64,000 nt of DNA from Paratractidigestivibacter faecalis. Lineage in GTDB: Bacteria; Actinomycetota; Coriobacteriia; Coriobacteriales; Atopobiaceae. A program made the translations under genes and the position numbers. The stretch spans positions 646,742-710,741 of the forward strand of contig NZ_QSNG01000001.1 in NCBI RefSeq assembly GCF_003416765.1, given 5' to 3'. Below, one piece after another: positions 15,387 through 22,891 of this stretch. The notes beneath the pieces were generated by a model. It was given only the letters and a program-made list of their open reading frames with translations, was not told where the DNA came from and searched no databases. How positions within the stretch are numbered: position 1 is the first letter of the stretch; each line of letters starts with the position of its first letter.

Positions 15387-16457
15387 ATGCTTAACTTTAC
15401 GGTTGGTCCTGTGATGAGTTTTGAAGATACTCTTCGTATTTCTTCGGAGAACTCGCCCTACTTTCGTACACAGGATTTCTCAGACGTTGTTTTGGGCTGT
15501 GAATCACGCATGCTAGCGCTTCTCAACGCCCCGGCTGGATCGCGGTGCGTTTTTTTGACTGCCTCCGGAACCGGTGCTATGGAGGCAACTGTTATGGGTG
15601 TTCTCAAGCCGCGCGAACACGTTGCCGTTGTTAATGGAGGTAGCTTCGGACAGCGCTTTGTGGATTTGTGCCGGCTTCATGGCCATGAAGTTAATGAAAT
15701 TGCACTTGCGTTTGGTACTCAGATAACTCTCGACAGGCTTGAGTCATGCGTGGGTGCTGAATGTGGGGCTCTTCTCGTTAATATGCACGAGACCTCTTCG
15801 GGGTTGCTGTATGACATGGATTTAATCTCCTCGTTCTGTAGAGAGAGAGGCATTCTGCTGATTGTCGATGCGGTCAGCGCTTTTATTGCTGATGAGCTGG
15901 ATATGAGCCGGCTCTCCGCTGATGTTGTTCTGACGGGGTCCCAGAAAGCACTTGCTTGCCACCCTGGCATCTCCATCATTGCGCTTTCCCCAAAGGCGCA
16001 GAACCGAGTTCGTTCGATTCCTGAGCGTTGCAAGTATCTGAGCCTTAAAGAGGCCCTGTCAAACGGCGAGCGAGGTCAGACTCCATGGACTCCTGCGGTT
16101 ACGACCATTCTCGAAATCGCTGACAGACTGAAGAACATTGAGAGAACGGGAATTGAGGGTGAACGCAATCGTATCTCGGAGCGTGCCAAAGCCGTTCGCC
16201 TTGCTTTGGCTGAGACATCTTTGCGGATGGTCCCGCAACATCCTTCCAATGCCGTAAGTGCTTTCTATTGTCCTTCCCACAATGCAAAGGCAGTGATTGA
16301 CAAGGCCAGAGAGTCCTACGGGATTTGGCTATGTCCGAATGGCGGAGCTTACGCGAACGATGTATTTAGGATTGGACACATCGGAAACATCAGTGATGAG
16401 AACAACAGGTATCTGACGAAGGTCCTAATCTCTATGATGGAAGATGGGCTGTACTAG
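15387..16457 (+). CDS. Class V aminotransferase, 2-aminoethylphosphonate transaminase (PhnW)-like
   Basis: A 356-residue PLP enzyme of fold type I. The N-terminus LNFTVGPVMS matches the TPGPV start of PhnW/SPT enzymes. LTASGTGAMEA binds phosphate, HETSSGLLYDMD and LIVDAVSAF precede the PLP aspartate region, and GSQKALACHPG carries the Schiff-base lysine (about residue 190). GGAGGGATTAAAG precedes the ATG. Eight bases separate it from the cytidylyltransferase fusion. No PEP mutase or phosphonopyruvate decarboxylase is in the window, so the amino product could be aminoethylphosphonate or another amino-alcohol. AT-rich codons suggest transfer. Confidence 0.87.
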   Translation: MLNFTVGPVMSFEDTLRISSENSPYFRTQDFSDVVLGCESRMLALLNAPAGSRCVFLTASGTGAMEATVMGVLKPREHVAVVNGGSFGQRFVDLCRLHGHEVNEIALAFGTQITLDRLESCVGAECGALLVNMHETSSGLLYDMDLISSFCRERGILLIVDAVSAFIADELDMSRLSADVVLTGSQKALACHPGISIIALSPKAQNRVRSIPERCKYLSLKEALSNGERGQTPWTPAVTTILEIADRLKNIERTGIEGERNRISERAKAVRLALAETSLRMVPQHPSNAVSAFYCPSHNAKAVIDKARESYGIWLCPNGGAYANDVFRIGHIGNISDENNRYLTKVLISMMEDGLY

Positions 16458-16465
16458 GACTTAAT

Positions 16466-17818
16466 ATGAAAAAAGTAATCACCTACGGTACCTTTGACCT
16501 AATTCATCGTGGGCACATCAGGCTTCTTGAGCGAGCAAAGGAACTTGGTGACTATCTCATTGTTGGTGTGACGGCTGATGGTTTTGACCAAGCACGGGGC
16601 AAAATCAACGTGAGTCAATCCGTAAATGAGCGAATCGAGGGCGTTAGAGCGACTGGCCTTGCTGATGAGATTATCGTCGAGGAGTACGAGGGTCAGAAAA
16701 TCGATGACATCCGACGTCTCGGAATTGACGTTTTCACCGTGGGGTCCGATTGGCAAGGTCATTTCGACTATTTGTCTGAGTACTGCGATGTTGTCTATCT
16801 AGATCGAACTCAAGGAATCTCTTCGACTGAGATCAGGTCTGATAGAAAACCTATTGCGATTGGATTTGTCGGTGCGGCTCAAGAAACGGTTAAGCATCCT
16901 GCGGAAGTCAAATATGTCAACGGAATGAGCGTGAGCGGTCTCTTTGACCCCTATGCTGCCTCCAACGGATTCAAGACAGGCTACTCGAGCTATCAGGAAC
17001 TGCTTGCAAAATCGGATGCGGTATTTGTCCTCTCTAAAGCTGCTGACCACTACGGACATGTTAAAGCAGCTCTTGAACAAGGCAAGCATGTAATCTGTGA
17101 GTCTCCGCTTGCCTTGCTGCCTCACGATGTGGAAGAGCTCTTCTGCCTCGCCGACTCCAAAGGTCTTGTTTTGATGGAGGGGATAAAGACCGCCTACTCT
17201 ACGGCTTACCATCGTCTCGCTCTGCTGGTTCAGAGTGGAACGATAGGTCGAGTTGCTTCGGTGCAGTCGACTTGCACTAGCTTGGCTGACCTTAGTCATG
17301 GCGCTTTATCTGTGAATTCAAAGCTACCTTCAGCTGACACGTGGCTTCCAACTGCGCTACTACCCATTCTTCAATTTCTTGGATGCGACTATCGCGACAA
17401 ATTGATGGTTCGTTCTGATCTTTCTGGTCACAAGGACTTTGATGTTTTTGGGAAAGTTGACTTGGTTTATGAAGAGGCGGTTGGGTCGGCCGTAATTGGC
17501 AAAGCCGTTAAGTCGGAAGGATCGCTTTGCATTGCAGGGACCGACGGTTACATCTGGGTTCCGTCGCCATGGTGGAAGACTGACTATTTTGAGGTGAGGC
17601 GAGAGAACCCATCTGAAAATAGAAGATACTTTTACCAATTAGAGGGCGAAGGAATCAGGAATGAACTTGCCTCTTTTGCTCGTTCGATTCAGACCGGTCA
17701 TAACCTGCCCTTGGTAGACAGAAGCGTCTCGATTGCGTTGTCGAGACTCGTCGGTGAATTCAAAGCCGGAACTGGCACATATCGATTAAAAGACATCGAT
17801 GTGCCTCAGCATCGTTGA
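16466..17818 (+). CDS. Fusion: TagD-like cytidylyltransferase + Gfo/Idh/MocA oxidoreductase
   Basis: A 450-residue two-domain protein. Residues 1-130 are a glycerol-3-phosphate-cytidylyltransferase-type domain, with YGTFDLIHRGHIRLLERAK and the second CTP motif ISSTEIRSD. From about 133 a Rossmann domain follows (IAIGFVGAAQ, then DAVFVLSKAADHYGHVKAAL and GKHVICESPLALLPHDVEEL), which is the Gfo/Idh/MocA layout including an E-S/K-P-like step and the LMEGIKTAYS region. Predicted role: make a CDP-alcohol and oxidise or reduce the same or a related molecule. The canonical EKP lysine appears as ESP, so dehydrogenase activity may be altered. Coupled to both neighbours. Confidence 0.87.
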   Translation: MKKVITYGTFDLIHRGHIRLLERAKELGDYLIVGVTADGFDQARGKINVSQSVNERIEGVRATGLADEIIVEEYEGQKIDDIRRLGIDVFTVGSDWQGHFDYLSEYCDVVYLDRTQGISSTEIRSDRKPIAIGFVGAAQETVKHPAEVKYVNGMSVSGLFDPYAASNGFKTGYSSYQELLAKSDAVFVLSKAADHYGHVKAALEQGKHVICESPLALLPHDVEELFCLADSKGLVLMEGIKTAYSTAYHRLALLVQSGTIGRVASVQSTCTSLADLSHGALSVNSKLPSADTWLPTALLPILQFLGCDYRDKLMVRSDLSGHKDFDVFGKVDLVYEEAVGSAVIGKAVKSEGSLCIAGTDGYIWVPSPWWKTDYFEVRRENPSENRRYFYQLEGEGIRNELASFARSIQTGHNLPLVDRSVSIALSRLVGEFKAGTGTYRLKDIDVPQHR

Positions 17819-17846
17819 TTTCGAGAAAGCTGTTCTAGGAGGAAGA

Positions 17847-19034
17847 ATGAAAAGGCTGCTCATCCTTGGCGGTCCCGTGTTTCAGAAGCGAGTTGTTGAG
17901 AAGGCGCACGAGATGGGTCTCTACGTTGGTCTCATGGATATTAACGACGATGCTCCTGCAGCAGAATTAGCTGACGAGTTTTTTGTGGGCAGTATTCTGG
18001 ATAAAGCCGCGGCGCTTGAAGTTGCACATGAGTTTAAGCCCGATGCAATTATGAGTGGCGCTTGTGACACCTCAGTGAGGACTGTAGCTTGGCTTTGCGC
18101 AAAGCTGGGTTTGCCGGGTAACAGCGAGGAATGCGCTTATCGGGCTACAGATAAGGTTGCGATGCTCGAGGCGTTCGCCCATAGCGGAGTTTCGCACCCT
18201 GCGTTTGAAGTTGTTCCGAAAAATTCCTTGGAGGGTTATGACACCTCGCTTGAATATCCCGTCATCGTGAAGCCTACGGATAGCGCGGGCGGGAGAGGCA
18301 TCAACCTTGTTGAATCTGAAGACAAACTTATTCCGGCATTACTCTCCAGCTCAAGAGCCGGCAGGTCTGGTGATATTCTTGTTGAGGAATGCATGCATGG
18401 CCCTGAGGTCAGTGTCGAAGTTCTGGTCGTTGATGGAGCCCCACATGTTCTTCAGATTACGGACAAAATTACATCAGGTGCTCCTCACTTTTATGAAGTG
18501 GGACACGTGCAGCCGTCTTCGTTGCCATCTGCATCTAAAGAGGCAATCGCCAGCCTTGCTTCTCGGGCGGTCTTGTCTGTAGGTGTAGACAATGGGCCTG
18601 CTCATGTCGAAATCATGCTTACCGCTGATGGTCCAAAGATGGTCGAGCTCGGTGCGAGGCTGGGCGGAGACTGTATTACTAGCTACTTGATTGACGGATC
18701 GATTACGGGGATAGACATGACCAAGGCGGCGATTAAGCTTGCACTTGGAGAGAGGCTCCAGTCTCTTAGCTATTCGAACAGTGGACGTTTTTTTGCCGTA
18801 AAGTTTATTCCTTCCTCTAAGGGAACCATTAAAAGTATTGATGGCATTGATGAGGCGAGAAAAACCGCTGGCGTGATTCATGTAGAGTCCACCGGAGTCG
18901 CTGGGAAGGATTATAAAGCTGCCGTTGACGATTCTTCGAGGTTTGCGTTTGTGGTTGCTTCGGGCGACAACAGAGACGATGCGCTCAGCTGCTGCGACGG
19001 GGCCATCGAGAAGATTTCGATCGACGTTAGGTAG
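17847..19034 (+). CDS. ATP-grasp carboxylate-amine ligase
   Basis: A 395-residue ATP-grasp protein. An N-terminal pre-ATP-grasp Rossmann domain (LLILGGPVFQKRVVEKA) is followed by the grasp fold: YPVIVKPTDSAGGRGINLV (ATP lysine and Gly loop), ILVEECMHGPEVSVEVLV, and the metal-binding HVEIMLTADGPKMVELGARLGGD split over two strands. Such enzymes join a carboxylate to an amine, thiol or carbonate through an acylphosphate. AGGAGGA sits just before the ATG at 17847; the in-frame ATG at 17799 lies inside the upstream gene. In this cassette it could acylate the amine installed by the aminotransferase, which is inference. Confidence 0.88.
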   Translation: MKRLLILGGPVFQKRVVEKAHEMGLYVGLMDINDDAPAAELADEFFVGSILDKAAALEVAHEFKPDAIMSGACDTSVRTVAWLCAKLGLPGNSEECAYRATDKVAMLEAFAHSGVSHPAFEVVPKNSLEGYDTSLEYPVIVKPTDSAGGRGINLVESEDKLIPALLSSSRAGRSGDILVEECMHGPEVSVEVLVVDGAPHVLQITDKITSGAPHFYEVGHVQPSSLPSASKEAIASLASRAVLSVGVDNGPAHVEIMLTADGPKMVELGARLGGDCITSYLIDGSITGIDMTKAAIKLALGERLQSLSYSNSGRFFAVKFIPSSKGTIKSIDGIDEARKTAGVIHVESTGVAGKDYKAAVDDSSRFAFVVASGDNRDDALSCCDGAIEKISIDVR

Positions 19035-19066
19035 CCATCTTTCAAATTACATGATGGGATGCTGAA

Positions 19067-19921
19067 ATGGATAGTTCAACTGCCCTAAAGAAACTGCAGA
19101 AGGCAGAACTAGATATCGTTTTGATGCTTAATGAGTTTTGCGCAAAGCACTCTATCTGCTGGGCGTTGGATTCGGGCTCGGCATTAGGTGCTGCTCGCCA
19201 CGGAGGTTTTATTCCGTGGGATGACGACATAGACATCTCTATGCCAAGAGATCATTATGAGAAATTTTCCGCCTTGGCTGGTGAATACTTGCCTGACGGG
19301 TATGTATTCAAGCGTTTTGATAACTCTGATGCGATTGCTGGCTTTTTCGGTAAGGTTTATAAACAGGGAACTAAGTTCGAAACTGCAGAGACGCGGAGCG
19401 CAGGGTGCGAGCAGGGGATATTTGTTGACATTATTCCCTTTGATGCGATTTCCAATGACCCCAAGGAACAGAAAAGACAGCTTCTAAATGCCGCTAAATG
19501 GCAGAAACTGTCCTATCTCTATCACTCTTCGACCATTAATGTCCCGCATGGAGGCGCTCTTGGCTCTTTTGAAAAATTCGTGGCGGCACTTGCGCATGGT
19601 TTAATCAAAACAGTAATTTCAGATCGTGTGCAACTTGAGCGGAATTTCAACAAATCAATTTTAAAATCAAGTCCATGTGCGGGTGATTTGCTAACGAATA
19701 TGACCTACTATCCAAACGGGCTTGTTCCGTATGAGCATATGTATCCCGCTCGCTTCGTTAAGTTCGAGGGTGTAAATCTGCCTGCTCCACGAGACCTGGA
19801 TGCCTATCTGACAATCATGTATGGTGACTGGCACAAGATTCCCGCTCCCAAAGATCGCCACACCCACTTGCCTCTGCTGCTTGATTTTGGCGACGGAGAA
19901 GTATGGATGGCTGAGGAATAG
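19067..19921 (+). CDS. LicD-family phosphotransferase
   Basis: A 284-residue LicD protein. The nucleotidyltransferase-fold motifs are SGSALGAARHGGFIPWDDDI (metal-binding aspartates) and DYEKFS-like MPRDHYEKFS. Then come GIFVDIIPFD and the C-terminal FVKFEGVNLPAPRDLDAYL ... MYGDW. Family members transfer phosphocholine, or other phospho-alcohols, from CDP carriers to cell-surface glycans. It is the natural last step of the cassette that begins at 15387. It ends one base before the ATG of the GT4 gene. AT-rich codons. Confidence 0.93.
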   Translation: MDSSTALKKLQKAELDIVLMLNEFCAKHSICWALDSGSALGAARHGGFIPWDDDIDISMPRDHYEKFSALAGEYLPDGYVFKRFDNSDAIAGFFGKVYKQGTKFETAETRSAGCEQGIFVDIIPFDAISNDPKEQKRQLLNAAKWQKLSYLYHSSTINVPHGGALGSFEKFVAALAHGLIKTVISDRVQLERNFNKSILKSSPCAGDLLTNMTYYPNGLVPYEHMYPARFVKFEGVNLPAPRDLDAYLTIMYGDWHKIPAPKDRHTHLPLLLDFGDGEVWMAEE

Positions 19922-19922
19922 C

Positions 19923-21065
19923 ATGGCAAAGAACCTTGCTATATTTTCTGCTCAATTCCCTCCTCACATGGGTGGAATCGAGAACTTTACCCGGAATCTC
20001 GCGCGTGCCTTGGCAAATCGGGGCAACGCTGTGACGGTCGTAACCAATGATACCAATTCCATTGGAATCGGTTGGGACCGCGAGGATAACTTTGATGTGC
20101 TTCGCCTGCCCTGCGTTCCTTTGGTGGATGGCAGGCTACCGCTCCCTAAGCCCTCTGCGGTGAGAAGGGAGCTTCTGAAGGAGCTCGATGCCCGCGAGTT
20201 CGATGGAGTGCTTGTCAATGCGCGGTTCTATCCGCATTCGCTCCTGGGCATGAAGACTGCCCGCGCCAAGGGCCTAGCTCCGTTGGTGCTGGACCACGGC
20301 TCGGCATACCTCTCCTTCAGCAATCCGGTGCTTGATCCCTGCGTGCGGGTGTATGAGCACGTTATGACGACGCTGGGTAAGCGATATAAGCCGAGATACT
20401 TCGGCATTTCTCACAAGAGCGTCGAATGGCTTCGTACGTTTGGGATAGAGGCTGAAGGAGTCATATCAAATTCAATTGATGCCGCCGAGTTCCGCGAGTG
20501 CGCCTCCAAGCGAGACTTTCGTACAGAACTTGAGCTCGATGAGGACGACTTTCTCGTGGCGTTTGTCGGGCGTTTTATCCCCGAGAAGGGTCTTTCCGCC
20601 ATTATTGAGGCCTCTCGAACTAGCGAGCTCTCCAATCGCCACGTGGTGTTTGCCCTGGCGGGTGATGGCCCGCTGGCCGATGAGGTTAAGGCGGCAGAAG
20701 GCCCCAACCTGTGCTGGATGGGTCGCTTGGGCAAAGATGACGTCTCTGCCCTCTTGCAGCAATCCGATGCTCTCTGTCTTCCTTCGAGGTCTGAGGGCTT
20801 CTCTACGACTCTGCTTGAGGCGGGAGCTTGCGGATGCCCGGCCGTTGTCACGGATATAGGCGGAGCGCGTGAGCTGATTCCAGACGAACATTACGGGACA
20901 ATCATCCAGTCGAGAGAAGCTGCTGCAGTAATTAGCGCACTTGCTTTCGTTGTGGACAATCGCTCCGTTCTTCTCGAGCAGTCTCAAAACTGCCGTAGAC
21001 AGGTTGATGGAAAGTTTTCTTGGGATAAAAGTGCTTTGCAAGTTGAGGAATATCTGACTAAGTAA
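19923..21065 (+). CDS. GT4 family glycosyltransferase (GT-B fold)
   Basis: A 380-residue GT-B enzyme. The acceptor domain opens with FSAQFPPHMGGIENFTRNLA; the donor domain has VGRFIPEKGLSAIIEAS, the ExxG-type loop, SRSEGFSTTLLEAGACGCP and AVVTDIGGARELIP. It should use a nucleotide sugar to extend the lipid-linked repeat unit in the cytoplasm. The ATG at 19923 follows the LicD stop directly; the longer frame from 19821 overlaps LicD. Its stop overlaps the next start (TAATG at 21063-21067). GC content is higher than in the genes just before it, so the block may have a mixed origin. Confidence 0.93.
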   Translation: MAKNLAIFSAQFPPHMGGIENFTRNLARALANRGNAVTVVTNDTNSIGIGWDREDNFDVLRLPCVPLVDGRLPLPKPSAVRRELLKELDAREFDGVLVNARFYPHSLLGMKTARAKGLAPLVLDHGSAYLSFSNPVLDPCVRVYEHVMTTLGKRYKPRYFGISHKSVEWLRTFGIEAEGVISNSIDAAEFRECASKRDFRTELELDEDDFLVAFVGRFIPEKGLSAIIEASRTSELSNRHVVFALAGDGPLADEVKAAEGPNLCWMGRLGKDDVSALLQQSDALCLPSRSEGFSTTLLEAGACGCPAVVTDIGGARELIPDEHYGTIIQSREAAAVISALAFVVDNRSVLLEQSQNCRRQVDGKFSWDKSALQVEEYLTK

Positions 21066-21371
21066 TGGGCAAAGCCGTCTTCAGTTGGAGGGATTTTAAA
21101 CTCTTTGATATCGATAAAAAAGCATGCTGGCAAGACTCTCTATCCGCTTGCTATCTTAGTCGCAATAGGGATTGCGGTTCTAGGCTTTTTTGTATCAAAA
21201 AATGCATCTAATCTGTTGGGCCTTTATCTGGTTTTGATGCCTTTGGCTCTTGTTGAGCTGTTTTACTGCATAAACACGTTTTTTCTTACTCCAAAAGAGT
21301 CTAGCTTTGGGAAAACGGATTGGAGGCTTTTTGCAAAGCTGCTGCTTGTGGTGTTTTGTGACCCCCTCTGA
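21065..21371 (+). pseudogene. Small membrane protein gene broken by a frameshift in an A6 run
   Basis: An ATG at 21065 overlaps the GT4 stop (TAATG) and reads MGKAVFSWRDFKLFDIDKK, then stops after 48 codons. Just after the run of six A at 21115-21120 the other frame reads on as KTLYPLAILVAIGIAVLG ... LVLMPLALVELFYCINTFF, two or three hydrophobic helices, to a TGA at 21369. Removing one A joins both into one protein of about 101 residues. So either the gene is frameshifted, or it is expressed by slippage, or the A count is a sequencing error. Function unknown; it may be a small partner of the polysaccharide machinery. Confidence 0.6.
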
Positions 21372-21537
21372 TTTGAAGAGAATTTTATAAACCTCGGAGC
21401 GCGGATAGTCCTATTCTTGGTTACTATCAAGGATGCTTACCTTGGTTATCGTTTCGATTGAACTTGGCTGCCCGCACGTCCGAAATGGCGTCCTCGCTTG
21501 TCGAGCTCGCTTTTCTTGAATTGCTAGGGGATTACTC

Positions 21538-21954
21538 ATGAGACGACCCGTGGCTGGTTTTGTAGCCTTCGCACTCACACTGTGCCTTACTCCCACTGCG
21601 CTATATGCTGACCAGCTTCAGCCGTCTGCGGAGGGGGCGGTGGATACGTCAGGCTCTACTCCCGTGATTTCATCCGATGACGTGTCCTCTACTTTCAAAG
21701 AGTTGGGGGCTACCGAGGATAGCTCTCCTGAATCCCAGGAGGGCAGCGATGGCGCCCTTGACTCCGTCCCTGATTCTGATGGCTTGAATACAGGCCCCGC
21801 GAACGGGGGCTCCCTGAGCAAGTTGAGCGGCTCGCAGTCCAGCGAGGTGTTCTCCATTTCTTCCAACGAGGGAACATGGGGTATCTCGGGCACCTGGGCG
21901 TCTGACGGTTGCCGTGAGCTACGACGTCTGCTCTCTGGGGTGAGATGCGCGTGA
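21538..21954 (+). CDS. Secreted acidic protein, probably a truncated surface protein
   Basis: A 138-residue product with a classical signal peptide (MRRPVAGFVAFALTLCL ... ALYADQ). A Ser/Asp/Glu-rich, low-complexity region follows, like a cell-wall spacer. Near the end it reads EGTWGISGTWASDG, which resembles the start of Trp-containing repeats in large coriobacterial surface proteins. The sequence then turns into an unrelated Arg-rich tail and stops inside the next gene. I infer that the original C-terminal part was lost. It overlaps the glycosyltransferase start by 10 bases. Confidence 0.5.
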   Translation: MRRPVAGFVAFALTLCLTPTALYADQLQPSAEGAVDTSGSTPVISSDDVSSTFKELGATEDSSPESQEGSDGALDSVPDSDGLNTGPANGGSLSKLSGSQSSEVFSISSNEGTWGISGTWASDGCRELRRLLSGVRCA

Positions 21955-22838
21955 GACTTAGGAATGACGGGCGTTTTGCCCGTGCCAAGAACAAGCTCCG
22001 ACGCGAGGTCACGCTTGCCTTGAGGCCCCGTGACCGACAGAGGGTCATCGTCAGCCTGACCTCGTATCCTCAGAGGATTGACTACGTGGCGGACGTTGTT
22101 CGTTCGCTGTTTGCACAGCTGCAGCTGCCCGACCTCACGGTGCTCTACCTTTCCGAGGATCAGTTCCCTGATGGCGTGAAGTCTCTTCCCCCGAGCCTGA
22201 CTTCCTGCCTGGGCAGGGATTTCCAAATCCGCTGGGTCAGGGGAGACATGCGGTCTCACAAGAAGTACCTCTACGCCGTTAGGGACTTCCCGGAGGATCT
22301 GGTAATCACCGTCGACGATGACATCGTCTGCAGAAACACGCTTGTGGGAGACCTCCTGAGCGTCCATACGCGTCACCCGCATGCGGTTGCCGCCATACGC
22401 ACCCACCTCATGGAGTTTGACTCGAACGGTGTCTTGCTCCCGTACTCTGACTGGCAGATGGAAGTGGGTAACACAAGGCCCGAACTCTGCGATCGCCCGA
22501 GCATGAGGCTGTTTGGAACCTCTGGGGCGGGCATGCTCCTTCCGCCGGGAAGCCTTCCAGCGGCGGCCTTTGACACAAGGGCGATAGGGGAGACCTGCCC
22601 CAATGCGGACGATGTCTGGCTCAAGGCAATGACTGCCATTGCTGGATGGCCCACGGTCTCCGTTACTGGCTGGCAGGGCGTCGACTGCATAGAGGGCTCC
22701 CAAGAGACCTCGCTGTGGGCGACCAACCAATGCGGCGGAAACGACGACGCAATCCGCAAGGTACGTGCATATTGCGAGAAGGACCTGGGCATTGCGCGCC
22801 TTGACTCCCTGTTTCATGACGACACGCTGGTAGACTAG
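21945..22838 (+). CDS. Predicted glycosyltransferase (GT-A, polysaccharide locus type)
   Basis: A 297-residue soluble protein. It opens with a basic segment, then VIVSLTSYPQRIDYVADVV, FAQLQLPDLTVLYLSEDQFP and the metal-binding strand LVITVDDDIVCRN, and later RLFGTSGAGMLLPPGS and CPNADDVWLKAM. This pattern occurs in uncharacterised sugar transferases of capsule loci. GC-rich codons, unlike the AT-rich block just upstream. It is followed after 53 bases by a cell-wall hydrolase gene. Donor and acceptor unknown. Confidence 0.78.
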   Translation: MRVRLRNDGRFARAKNKLRREVTLALRPRDRQRVIVSLTSYPQRIDYVADVVRSLFAQLQLPDLTVLYLSEDQFPDGVKSLPPSLTSCLGRDFQIRWVRGDMRSHKKYLYAVRDFPEDLVITVDDDIVCRNTLVGDLLSVHTRHPHAVAAIRTHLMEFDSNGVLLPYSDWQMEVGNTRPELCDRPSMRLFGTSGAGMLLPPGSLPAAAFDTRAIGETCPNADDVWLKAMTAIAGWPTVSVTGWQGVDCIEGSQETSLWATNQCGGNDDAIRKVRAYCEKDLGIARLDSLFHDDTLVD

Positions 22839-22891
22839 CAATGCTATGGCCTATGACTTGTGGCTCAAACGTAGATTGGACGTATCACATA

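Noticed and set aside
15387-16457. Definite assignment as 2-aminoethylphosphonate transaminase
   Set aside because: The class V motifs fit several substrates and the upstream phosphonate genes are not in the window.
21105-21371. Independent 88-residue gene starting with TTG at 21105
   Set aside because: No ribosome site; the ATG at 21065 coupled to the GT4 stop plus a frameshift explains both halves better.
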